Source: Clostridium_AI sp964409685
GTDB lineage: Bacteria; Bacillota; Clostridia; Lachnospirales; Lachnospiraceae
Assembly (NCBI GenBank): GCA_964409685.1
Contig: CAYPEJ010000002.1
Location: forward strand, 62,001-126,000
Direction of reading: 5' to 3'
DNA length: 64,000 nucleotides
The notes under the pieces were generated by a model. The model was not told the origin of the DNA, ran no database searches, and saw only the letters and a program-made list of their open reading frames with translations. Positions 17,664-25,686 of this stretch are shown here, in pieces. The stretch's first letter is position 1. Each line of letters starts with the position of its first letter. Position numbers and translations under genes: made by a program.

Positions 17664-20600
17664 ATGAATAGGACAAAGAGAATATTATCTGTCATTATGT
17701 GCTTTCTTGTACTTATGACATCTATGAACTTTGCTACAAAAAGCGTAGCAGCAGAAAGTTCATCAAACGAAGTTAGTCTTTTGAATGGAGCAGTAACAAG
17801 TTCAAATGATGAAAGTCGTGGAACAGGTGATGATTACCAAGGAATGATCACATCTTGTTATGATTTAAACATGGATTATTTTAAAATTACATACACAGTA
17901 GATGATGCATCAAAGTTAGAAAGCTGGACATGGCTTTTAAACATTCAACCATTTACAAGTAGTTGGGCAGGATGGCAATGTAATGCGATTACGTTATCGG
18001 ATTCTACATTTGCAAATGGAGAATACACAGCATACATGACACTAGACCAAATCAAAGAATCTTGTACAGATGGTGAAGTAGCAGGATTAAACTTAAGCTA
18101 CTGTGAAGTAGTAGGAACCGCAGTTACTGTTACAGGATTTTATGCTTGTACAGGTAAAATGCCAGGAACAGAAGAAGATTCTTCTCAAGAAAGCAACGTA
18201 ATTCCATCAACACCTTCTAATGAATATGTAAAAGCATTAGGCGATGGATGGAACTTAGGTAATACATTTGACAGTTTTGATACAAACTTAAACGTACCAG
18301 ATTTACGTGAAAATACATGGGGTAACCCAGATGTAACAAAAGAATTAATCCAAGGAATTAAAGCAAAAGGATATAAATCCATTCGTGTTCCAATGACAGT
18401 ATTCCGCAGATATACAGAAGAAAATGGCGAATACATCATCGATGAAACATGGTTAGCACGTTACAAAGAAGTAGTAGATTGGTGTGTAGAAGAAGGCTTC
18501 TATGTCATGATTAATATGCACCATGATTCCGTATGGTTAAGAGATTGGGATGGAAATAAATCCTCCAAACAATACAAGCTATACGTAGATTGTTGGGAAC
18601 AAATTGCAGATTACTTCAAAGATGAACCAGACACAGTATTCTTTGAGACAATCAATGAACCACAATTTGACTACAACACAGCAGACAACACAAAATACGA
18701 TAAATTAAATGCAATCAATGAAGCTGCATACAACATCATCCGTAATTCTGGTGGAAATAATGGAACTAGAATGATTGTTATCCCAAGTTACAACACAAAT
18801 CAAGAAGCAGAATCCTTAGACAACCTATACAATTTCATCACAGGACTTAATGATGAAAATATCATCGCAACCATCCACTATTACAGCGAATGGTGCTTTA
18901 GCGCAAACTTAGGTACTACTGGATTTGATGACAAAGTAAATGGTGGAGAATTTTCTGCAAGAGAAGCATTAGATAAAACATTTACAAAAGTATATAACCA
19001 ATTTGTTGCAAATGGAATCGGTATCATTGTAGGTGAATATGGTTTACTTGGTTCTTGGAACAGTAATGAAGTTGGCGAATATGTAAAATATCTTGAACAT
19101 GTAACAGCAGTTGGTCATAAAGATGGATTCTGTATGATGTTCTGGGATGCTGGAAATTACATCAACCGACATGATACAGAAAACTATGCTTGGTTTGAAC
19201 CACGTCTAGGAGCTGTAATTGAAGCTGGTATGACAAGTCGCTCATCTACAGTAGCATGTTTAGATGAATTATTCTTCGACAAAGAAGTAACAGAAGATGT
19301 TGAGATTCCTTTATACATTACAGGCCCAGAATTTGTAGGAATCAAAGGTCTTGTAGAAGGTACAGATTATACATATGATGCAGACAAAGAAACTATTTTA
19401 CTAAAACCATCTTATGTAAACCGTATGTATGCAACATTAGCAGACGGTGAATATGGTACATTTGACGACTTAGTAATCCAATTCACAAGTGGTGCTGATT
19501 GGCACGAATATTTAAATAAAATCACAACACCAGTAGTAGGCAAAGCAACTGGCTCAACAGATGGTATTACATTACCTATCACATACAATGGAACAAAAAT
19601 CCGTAGAATCTCTGCATTCCAAAGAGGCGGTGGCGTAGGTGCCTGCCATACATGGTGCAAATACCTTCATTTTGGTGAAGACTTCTTACCAGATTATGAA
19701 AACAATAAATTAGCAATTAAGAAATCCTTCTTAGGAGATTCTTCTATTGAAAATGGTGCGGTATTAGTAGATGTTGAAATGTGGGATGGTCAAATTTTAG
19801 CAGTTTGGTTAAATAAAGATGGTTCTACATTCACATGTGACAGTGCATACGCAGAAGAAATTTCCGCTAACTTATTAACACCAGAAAAAATCGTGGTTTA
19901 TGTAGGCGAAGATACGATTCCAAGTCAATACATCAATTTACCAGAAGGTGCAAAATTATTTGGTACATGGACATCTGATGATAGTGTTATGAAGATGGAC
20001 GGATGGCCAGCAACCATTACATTTAGTAAAACACCAACTGATTTTGTAGCAGCAGGTATTGTAGTTTACTATTATGACATTACACACCATGTAGGGGCAC
20101 AATTTGCAGTAAAGGAAAAACCAGAAGTTTCAAACATTACAGTAGATGCAGGAAATCAATCAAATGTGGTAGTATCTAATGTGACAAACGATGCAGTAAT
20201 TCGTTACACAATTGCAGATACATCTATTGCAACTGTTGATAATGGTGTAGTTTATGGTAAAAAGGCAGGAACGACAACACTTACAGTAACCGTGACTCAA
20301 TACGGAAGAACGGATGATTTTACAGCTCTTGTTAAAGTAAATGGAGTTGAAACCCCAGCAACAAGTGAAGTACCAGCAACAAGTGAAGTACCAGCAACAA
20401 GTGAAGCACCAATGCCAAGCGAGACTCCTGCGCCAATTCAAACTGGTGTGCCAGCAGTATTAGTAGAGACAAGTAATGGTGGAACAGTAACTCAAAAATA
20501 TTCAATTCGTAAAGGAACTATGGACGAATTAGATTTATCAAAACTAGTAATTCGTTACAAATACACTACAGATGACAATAAGGCACAAAACTTGTGGATT

Positions 20601-20840
20601 GACAATGCAGGTGTAAATCTAAGTACAGCACCATACTATTTAAATTATACATCAAATGTGTACTATACATTTGGTACAGATTATGTTGAAATCTCATTTG
20701 CAGAAGCACAATGCTTAGGAGATGGCTCTATGTCATTACAACTACGTATGAATAATGCTGACTGGTCATCTTATAGTAATTTCAAAGAAATTGGCTTAGA
20801 AGTATACTATGATGGACAACTAATACTAACTCAAAAATAA
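17664..20840 (+). CDS. Secreted multidomain GH5 endoglucanase
   Basis: Extracellular glucanase of 1058 residues. A signal peptide (residues 1 to ~30, ending near KSVAA) precedes a beta-sandwich resembling a carbohydrate-binding module (~40-170). The GH5 catalytic domain (~185-540) opens with GDGWNLGNTFDSF; acid/base Glu332 lies in INEP and nucleophile Glu458 in VGEYG. An X2/CBM46-like region follows (~550-800), then a Big2-type Ig domain (~825-890), a PATSEV linker and a C-terminal CBM3-like domain (~930-1055, IRYKYTTDDNKAQNLW). There is no dockerin or SLH domain, so it is a free enzyme. A terminator follows directly. Confidence 0.92.
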   Translation: MNRTKRILSVIMCFLVLMTSMNFATKSVAAESSSNEVSLLNGAVTSSNDESRGTGDDYQGMITSCYDLNMDYFKITYTVDDASKLESWTWLLNIQPFTSSWAGWQCNAITLSDSTFANGEYTAYMTLDQIKESCTDGEVAGLNLSYCEVVGTAVTVTGFYACTGKMPGTEEDSSQESNVIPSTPSNEYVKALGDGWNLGNTFDSFDTNLNVPDLRENTWGNPDVTKELIQGIKAKGYKSIRVPMTVFRRYTEENGEYIIDETWLARYKEVVDWCVEEGFYVMINMHHDSVWLRDWDGNKSSKQYKLYVDCWEQIADYFKDEPDTVFFETINEPQFDYNTADNTKYDKLNAINEAAYNIIRNSGGNNGTRMIVIPSYNTNQEAESLDNLYNFITGLNDENIIATIHYYSEWCFSANLGTTGFDDKVNGGEFSAREALDKTFTKVYNQFVANGIGIIVGEYGLLGSWNSNEVGEYVKYLEHVTAVGHKDGFCMMFWDAGNYINRHDTENYAWFEPRLGAVIEAGMTSRSSTVACLDELFFDKEVTEDVEIPLYITGPEFVGIKGLVEGTDYTYDADKETILLKPSYVNRMYATLADGEYGTFDDLVIQFTSGADWHEYLNKITTPVVGKATGSTDGITLPITYNGTKIRRISAFQRGGGVGACHTWCKYLHFGEDFLPDYENNKLAIKKSFLGDSSIENGAVLVDVEMWDGQILAVWLNKDGSTFTCDSAYAEEISANLLTPEKIVVYVGEDTIPSQYINLPEGAKLFGTWTSDDSVMKMDGWPATITFSKTPTDFVAAGIVVYYYDITHHVGAQFAVKEKPEVSNITVDAGNQSNVVVSNVTNDAVIRYTIADTSIATVDNGVVYGKKAGTTTLTVTVTQYGRTDDFTALVKVNGVETPATSEVPATSEVPATSEAPMPSETPAPIQTGVPAVLVETSNGGTVTQKYSIRKGTMDELDLSKLVIRYKYTTDDNKAQNLWIDNAGVNLSTAPYYLNYTSNVYYTFGTDYVEISFAEAQCLGDGSMSLQLRMNNADWSSYSNFKEIGLEVYYDGQLILTQK
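20355..20408 (+). repeat. Three in-frame 18-bp tandem repeats in the GH5 linker
   Basis: CCAGCAACAAGTGAAGTA is repeated three times (the last has one change), encoding PATSEV-PATSEV-PATSEA between the Ig-like and CBM3-like domains. Copy number could vary by slippage without frameshift. Confidence 0.9.
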
Positions 20841-20863
20841 ATAGTTCAAAAATATAACGCTAG

Positions 20864-20895
20864 AAAGAGCGGGAAAATTTTCTCGCTCTTTTTTT
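20864..20895 (+). terminator. Rho-independent terminator of the GH5 gene
   Basis: AAAGAGCG (20864-20871) pairs with CGCTCTTT, with inner GGAAAA/TTTTCT extending the stem, followed by a run of T. Confidence 0.85.
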
Positions 20896-20935
20896 CAGGT
20901 GGAGGTATAATAGAATTAAAAAGGGGAGTAATGAA

Positions 20936-21826
20936 ATGCAAGTTAGGAAGTTTCAAGAAGGTGACTTAGAACAAATCATGGAAATAGATTATATGATGTG
21001 GTTGCAGCTTCAATGGAATGAATCCTTTCAAAAGGAAAGTTTCTTTGTGGTAGAAAAGGACAAGCAACTATTAGGGGTTGCAGCACTTGCATACGACGGT
21101 ACATGGTACTATTTAGACCGTGATGTGGACTATATTCCAAAGTATAGAATGAATATTCATTTTGCAATAAAAGAGGAATGCAAACAAAAAAATGATGTGA
21201 AAGCACTGCTGATACAAGCATTAAAAATACATTTCCAACAAATAAAAAAAGCCTACCCAGACAAATCATTAGCGATTCGCTTATGGAGTGATTCTACGGA
21301 TATCGAAGAAATACAAACCATGTTAGACCAAGGATTTATAATAGAAGATACCATGATGGTACTTGCATTTGATTTAAACCAAGAAGTACCTAGTTTTAGG
21401 GTGCCAGATGAAGTTAAAATTGGAATCCACGATTTTGATGGAGATGGAATGAAGAAATATCTGATTGCAAATGCACTTGGATATGATAATGTACAAGACA
21501 GTGAAGAAGAGTTGAAATTTCGTCTGCAAGGTGAAAAAACAAAGGTATTTACAGCTATGGTTGGCGAGGAGGTAGTAGCCTCTACAACCGTATGGGAACT
21601 TGGAAATGGAAGAAGTGCATCAGAAAATGTATTTACCATTCCACAGTATCAGCGGAAGAAAATTGGTGCAGAAACCTTATGTACAGCACTTCGCTATTTA
21701 CAAAAGGAAGGCGAGAAAGAAGCCAGCTTAACCGTATATGGTAGCAATTATCCTGCACTTCAGATGTACTTAAAGATAGGATATAAATTGCAATATCACC
21801 TACTGGAAATGCATTATACGTTATAA
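20936..21826 (+). CDS. Tandem GNAT acetyltransferase
   Basis: Cytoplasmic protein of 296 residues with two GNAT-like halves. The first (1 to ~150) opens MQVRKFQEGDLEQIMEIDYMMW; the second (~165-290) has the acetyl-CoA-binding signature in PQYQRKKIGAETLCTALRYL and the SNYPALQMYLKIGYK ending. The Q-x-x-R/G-x-x-G/A loop is best in the second half, so the first may be degenerate. The RBS AGGGGAG precedes the ATG. The gene stands alone between two terminator-like structures. The substrate is unknown. Confidence 0.8.
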   Translation: MQVRKFQEGDLEQIMEIDYMMWLQLQWNESFQKESFFVVEKDKQLLGVAALAYDGTWYYLDRDVDYIPKYRMNIHFAIKEECKQKNDVKALLIQALKIHFQQIKKAYPDKSLAIRLWSDSTDIEEIQTMLDQGFIIEDTMMVLAFDLNQEVPSFRVPDEVKIGIHDFDGDGMKKYLIANALGYDNVQDSEEELKFRLQGEKTKVFTAMVGEEVVASTTVWELGNGRSASENVFTIPQYQRKKIGAETLCTALRYLQKEGEKEASLTVYGSNYPALQMYLKIGYKLQYHLLEMHYTL

Positions 21827-22174
21827 TTGCACATTTGAAAAAATGACATTAGATGGTGAATTTTTTACAATTACGAAAAATGAAAGAGAAAAAGAGTTAA
21901 AATGTCATTAATTCAAGAAAATGGTCTTGAAAATGCTAAAAAGGGGCTGTACCCTTTATATAAAAATTAAACTCACAACTCTTCACTTCCATCGTATACA
22001 ATCGTTGCGGTACTATAGAATTCTTTCTATAGAGATCTTATAAGAAGTCTTATAATGTCATATTTTATCAAAAGGAGTTTTACATAATAGGGACATGTAA
22101 AACTCCTTTTATCGTGCTTGTATACAGTCCCATGTTGAACTTCTATTTTTAATGTACTTTATGTTATTTTTTCG
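21827..22174. other. Non-coding stretch with several inverted repeats
   Basis: No credible gene. It contains a short hairpin (AAAGGGGCTGTACCCTTT near 21940), the palindrome CTATAGAA-TTCT-TTCTATAG (22013-22032), and a 16-bp perfect inverted repeat at 22070-22110. The spacing suggests gene-end structures or a small untranslated RNA; I cannot tell which. Confidence 0.4.
22070..22110. terminator. Symmetric hairpin, possible bidirectional terminator
   Basis: AAAAGGAGTTTTACAT (22070-22085) is perfectly complementary to ATGTAAAACTCCTTTT (22095-22110) around a nine-base loop. T-rich ends on both strands, but no long T-tract. Confidence 0.5.
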
Positions 22175-22203
22175 TTGAAAAGCTGGAAAAAGTAGTGTAA
22201 TAT
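22175..22203 (+). promoter_or_regulatory. Probable sigma-A promoter of the KASIII-like gene
   Basis: TTGAAA (22175-22180), a 17-base spacer and TAATAT (22198-22203). It predicts a leader of about 130 bases before the start codon. Confidence 0.5.
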
Positions 22204-22340
22204 AGAATAAATATGAATGAACTTACATTGTTTAGCTTGAGATATTAGTAAGGCTAAAAATTACATATAGAATGACTTGATGGAACGCATAAGAAAGTTA
22301 CTTATTCAAAGAAATTTAATTGTTAAGGAGAGGAATGAAT

Positions 22341-23330
22341 ATGAACAATTATGTAAGAATAAGAGAAATTGCAGTACATCATGCCGAAAAGGTCGTGGGG
22401 AATGACGAATATTTAAAACACTTTGAAGAGAGTGGAAAAGATGTAAGAAAGTTATTTGAAGAAGTATATGGACGTGACAAACGATATGTATCCGATCCAG
22501 ATAAGGGAGAGAATACATTATCCATGATGATTGAAGTCGCAAAACAAGTGTTAGAAAAGAGTTCCCTACAAGGTTCAGACATTGATTTAATTATTGCAGG
22601 TACTCAGATTCCAGAGTATGTAGTACCAGCTAGTGCGGTTATGATTCATCATGCCATTGGGGCCAAGAGAGATGCCTATGCCTATGATGTAAATGCAAAC
22701 TGCGGAAGTATGTTAGTTGCATTAGAGAATGCGTATCATTACATGGAAACATGTGATAAATACAATCGAATCTTAATCGTTGGTGGAGAGTGTGCAAGTG
22801 GAGTACATAAACCAGATAATGAATTAGGCAATGGGGTATTTGGAGATGCTACTTGTGCATTAATATTGGAGCGTTCCGATGAACCAGCAGGTTATTTAGA
22901 TTCTGAATTCTTTACTAATAATATTTATTTTGATAAGATGCTATTCCCTAAGTGTGGTATTTCTAATTTACGTAAAGCAGATAAGCAGGACATGCTCGCT
23001 GAATTCCAAAAGGTAGATTGTAATATCGAACTTGTAATTGAACGTCTAAGATCTATTTTAGATAGAAATAATTTAGTAGTAGAAGATATTGGTGCATATT
23101 GCTTTTCACAGTTATTATTAAAGAATATGCAGATTTTAAGAGAGGAATTTAATATTCCAGAGGAAAAGAGTATCTACATTGGTGATACATATGGTTATAC
23201 AGGGTCCACAAGTATTTTTATTGCATTATATGAAGCAATTAATCGAAAGACAATCAAACGTGGAGATTACGTTTTACTTTGGACAGTTGGAGCAGGAATG
23301 CAACATTTCTTCTTATTATTAAAGTACTAA
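22341..23330 (+). CDS. KASIII (FabH)-like protein lacking the canonical His-Asn
   Basis: Thiolase-fold protein of 329 residues related to 3-oxoacyl-ACP synthase III. The nucleophile Cys is present (DVNANCGSMLVAL), as are NGVFGDATCALILE and the C-terminal LLWTVGAGMQHFFLLL. The other two catalytic residues are not: where FabH has PHQAN the sequence reads FSQLLLKN, and where FabH has GNTSAAS it reads GYTGSTS. It may therefore transfer acyl groups rather than condense with malonyl-ACP; that is inference. ATG 22341 sits seven bases after AAGGAGAGG; ATG 22335 is too close. It is monocistronic with its own terminator. Confidence 0.85.
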   Translation: MNNYVRIREIAVHHAEKVVGNDEYLKHFEESGKDVRKLFEEVYGRDKRYVSDPDKGENTLSMMIEVAKQVLEKSSLQGSDIDLIIAGTQIPEYVVPASAVMIHHAIGAKRDAYAYDVNANCGSMLVALENAYHYMETCDKYNRILIVGGECASGVHKPDNELGNGVFGDATCALILERSDEPAGYLDSEFFTNNIYFDKMLFPKCGISNLRKADKQDMLAEFQKVDCNIELVIERLRSILDRNNLVVEDIGAYCFSQLLLKNMQILREEFNIPEEKSIYIGDTYGYTGSTSIFIALYEAINRKTIKRGDYVLLWTVGAGMQHFFLLLKY

Positions 23331-23360
23331 TAAAGTACAAATTTAAATATCTTGTAAGAG

Positions 23361-23396
23361 CCCGTAGGAGTAAATTAACTTCTACGGGATTTTTTG
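23361..23396 (+). terminator. Rho-independent terminator of the KASIII-like gene
   Basis: CCCGTAGGAG (23361-23370) pairs with CTTCTACGGG (23380-23388 region) and is followed by ATTTTTTG. Confidence 0.85.
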
Positions 23397-23408
23397 TGCC
23401 TATTGTAC

Positions 23409-23437
23409 TTGACATAAGATGGTAAATGTTATATAGT
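23409..23437 (+). promoter_or_regulatory. Strong sigma-A promoter of the GntR-ABC operon
   Basis: Consensus TTGACA (23409-23414), exactly 17 bases, TATAGT (23432-23437). The -10 lies inside a 45-bp palindrome, so the promoter should be repressible. Confidence 0.88.
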
Positions 23438-23469
23438 GTACTTATTGAATAAGTACACTATATAACATT
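23425..23469. promoter_or_regulatory. Perfect 45-bp palindromic operator
   Basis: Two perfect 22-base arms (23425-23446 and 23448-23469) around a single central G at 23447; the inner part is GTGTACTTATT-G-AATAAGTACAC. It covers the -10 and the predicted transcription start of an operon whose first gene is a YtrA-type GntR regulator, so it is the likely autoregulatory site. Confidence 0.85.
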
Positions 23470-23492
23470 CTGTTTATCTATGGAGGTGTTAC

Positions 23493-23870
23493 GTGGAAAT
23501 TATTATAAGTACTAATAATAATAAGCCTATCTATGAGCAGATTACGGAGCAGATTAAGGAAATGGTCATGTGTGGTGAGTTAAAACATGGAGAAGCAATA
23601 CCATCTATGCGTGCTTTAGCGAAATCGCTTCATGTAAGTGTAATTACAGTCCAAAAGGCTTATGAACAGTTACAGCGAGATGGTTTTATTGAAACTACAG
23701 TGGGTAGAGGGAGTTTTATATCTGCGAATAGCAAAGATTTTTACCAAGAAGAACAGCAAAAGAAGATAGAGGCACATTTGCAAGAAGCAACGGAGATTGC
23801 CAAGAGAAGTAATGTTAGCTTAGAAACATTGATACAGTTGGTCAATATGTTTTATGAGGAGGAAGCCTAA
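23493..23870 (+). CDS. GntR family regulator, YtrA subfamily
   Basis: Transcriptional repressor of 125 residues. An N-terminal winged helix-turn-helix (PIYEQITEQIKEMVMCGELK, SMRALAKSLHVSVITVQKAY, TTVGRGSFIS) is followed by the short ~45-residue helical tail typical of the YtrA subfamily, which regulates ABC transporters and normally represses its own operon. The start is GTG 23493 after GGAGGTG. The next gene, an ABC ATPase, starts two bases after its stop. A 45-bp palindrome overlapping the promoter is its probable binding site. Confidence 0.92.
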   Translation: MEIIISTNNNKPIYEQITEQIKEMVMCGELKHGEAIPSMRALAKSLHVSVITVQKAYEQLQRDGFIETTVGRGSFISANSKDFYQEEQQKKIEAHLQEATEIAKRSNVSLETLIQLVNMFYEEEA

Positions 23871-23872
23871 TT

Positions 23873-24727
23873 ATGAATGATGCATTGGAGATTCAAGGTT
23901 TACAAAAGAATTATCCCAATTTTGAATTAAGTCAGATTGATTTAAGAGTTCCAAAAGGTTGTATTATGGGACTGATTGGTCAAAATGGTGCTGGAAAAAG
24001 TACCATGATTAAATCCATACTTAATTTAATCAATAAAGATAATGGAAACATTACATTTTGGGGGAAATCGTTAGACGAAGAAGGGATTCGTGAACAAATT
24101 GGAGTTGTATTTGATGAGGTTGCACTTCAGCTTGCTTTAACACCTGAGAAGTTGGGAAAGATTTCACAGAAAGCATACCGCAACTGGGATATGGAGTTAT
24201 ATTATCAGTATTTAGAGCGATTTCATTTAGATAGAAAGAAGAAGATAAAAGAATTTTCTAGGGGAATGCAGGTAAAATTAAGTATTTCACTAGCACTGGC
24301 ACATCATCCAAAGTTATTAATTTTAGATGAAGCTACAAGTGGGTTGGATCCAATTGTAAGAGATGACATATTAGACTTATTCTTAGAATTTGTGCAAAGT
24401 GAAGAAAACTCTATTTTAATGTCCTCTCATATTACAAGTGATTTAGAGAAGGTTGCAGATTATATTACATTTATTCATAATGGAAGCATTCTTTTTAGTA
24501 AAGAAAAAGATGAACTTATATACACGTATGGCATTGCACGTTGCAAAGAAGTTCAGTTTCAACAGATAGACAAATCAGATATGCTTGCATGGAAAAAGGA
24601 AGATTATCAATATAGTGTATTGCTCAAAGATAGGAGAAGGGCAGCACAGAAATATAAAGATTTGGTAATCGATGTACCAAACATTGATGAGATTATGTTG
24701 ATGTATGTAAAGGGGGAACGAGTATGA
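23873..24727 (+). CDS. ABC transporter ATP-binding protein (YtrB-like)
   Basis: Cytoplasmic ATPase subunit of 284 residues. Walker A is GQNGAGKST. The signature is FSRGMQVKLSIS, where the usual LSGGQ is replaced by FSRGM, a form common in drug/bacitracin-type exporters. Walker B is LLILDEATSGLD, with the switch His in ILMSSHIT. The C-terminal ~70 residues are a family-typical extension. It sits between the GntR regulator and the permease, overlapping the latter by four bases, so the subunits are coupled. The substrate is unknown; related systems respond to cell-wall antibiotics. Confidence 0.92.
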   Translation: MNDALEIQGLQKNYPNFELSQIDLRVPKGCIMGLIGQNGAGKSTMIKSILNLINKDNGNITFWGKSLDEEGIREQIGVVFDEVALQLALTPEKLGKISQKAYRNWDMELYYQYLERFHLDRKKKIKEFSRGMQVKLSISLALAHHPKLLILDEATSGLDPIVRDDILDLFLEFVQSEENSILMSSHITSDLEKVADYITFIHNGSILFSKEKDELIYTYGIARCKEVQFQQIDKSDMLAWKKEDYQYSVLLKDRRRAAQKYKDLVIDVPNIDEIMLMYVKGERV

Positions 24728-25380
24728 AAAGTATGATTTTAAGTGATATTTATAATATAGGAACATTAATTAATCAACTTCTTTTTGCCATTATAATCGT
24801 ATCTTTAAGTATGATGATGAGTACAGGAGTCGAAGGTGCAATCATTAGTAGTATGATAATCAGTGTGATTATGATAGTGAACTTATTTGCTATGGATGAG
24901 CGTTCCAAATGGATTAAGTATGCTTTGATTATGCCAGTATCTAGAAAACAGTATGTAGTTGGAAAATATATTATGAGTGGATTATTTTTAGTGGGAGGAT
25001 TACTTATCGTTGGAATTCTTACTGGAATGGCAGTATCTTTCAATATGATTCATTTAATTAAAATAACAGATATGGTTAAAGCCATAAAGATAGGATTCGG
25101 AATTGCCATATTTGCTATGAGTGCCTATATTCCTGCTATTGTAAAATTTGGAACAGAAAAAGCAAGACTGGTTATCATAGGCGTAGCAATGATTCCATCT
25201 ATGGTTGTTATTTTGCTAGAAATGAATATTAAGAAGATGCCTATTGAGATGATAAAAGGCTTAGAAAATTGCCTTACATTTTTAGATGAAAACCCATTAG
25301 GTTTACTGCTACTTCTTGCAGTAATTTTAGGAGTTTCTATTCTCATAAGTATAAAGTATATTGAAAAAAAAGAATATTAG
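24724..25380 (+). CDS. ABC-2 type transporter permease
   Basis: Integral membrane protein of 218 residues with about six hydrophobic segments and the ABC2_membrane_5 pattern (MDERSKWIKYALIMPVSRKQYVVGKYI is the cytoplasmic loop). It overlaps the ATPase stop by four bases (ATGA) and ends the three-gene GntR operon. It is the expected transmembrane partner of the ATPase at 23873. Whether the complex exports a drug, peptide or lipid cannot be decided here. Confidence 0.88.
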   Translation: MKSMILSDIYNIGTLINQLLFAIIIVSLSMMMSTGVEGAIISSMIISVIMIVNLFAMDERSKWIKYALIMPVSRKQYVVGKYIMSGLFLVGGLLIVGILTGMAVSFNMIHLIKITDMVKAIKIGFGIAIFAMSAYIPAIVKFGTEKARLVIIGVAMIPSMVVILLEMNIKKMPIEMIKGLENCLTFLDENPLGLLLLLAVILGVSILISIKYIEKKEY

Positions 25381-25458
25381 TTCTAGCGAAATGTAAGTGG
25401 CAGAAAACTTGACAATAAGTTTGATTTTTTATATCATAATGGTAATACTATTTTGGCC

Positions 25459-25498
25459 AATGAGGGACAATCAAGAGGAGTGTCCCTCATTCTTTTTT
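25459..25498 (+). terminator. Rho-independent terminator of the GntR-ABC operon
   Basis: AATGAGGGACA (25459-25469) pairs perfectly with TGTCCCTCATT (25481-25491), followed by CTTTTTT. A dispersed repeat copy starts at the next base. Confidence 0.92.
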
Positions 25499-25539
25499 AA
25501 TTCATAGGAAATTCTGCTTCGCTATATTTCCTATGAATC
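25499..25539 (+). repeat. Dispersed terminator-associated repeat, copy 2 (complete palindrome)
   Basis: ATTCATAGGAAAT (25500-25512) and ATTTCCTATGAAT (25526-25538) are perfect inverted arms around a 13-base loop. This is the most complete copy of the four. Confidence 0.88.
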
Positions 25540-25686
25540 AAAAAAGCCCCAAAAAGCAGGGACAGAATGCACAAGTAAAGGCGATATAGTTGACATTTTA
25601 TATACATAAATTTTTACAGTACATAAACTATCATTGTCTATACCAATACCAAAATAGAATAAAATTGATGAGAGTAGGTAATAAGT

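Noticed and set aside
20355..20408. Tandem repeat resembling a CRISPR or satellite
   Set aside because: The 18-bp units are in frame, encode a PATSEV linker and have no spacers.
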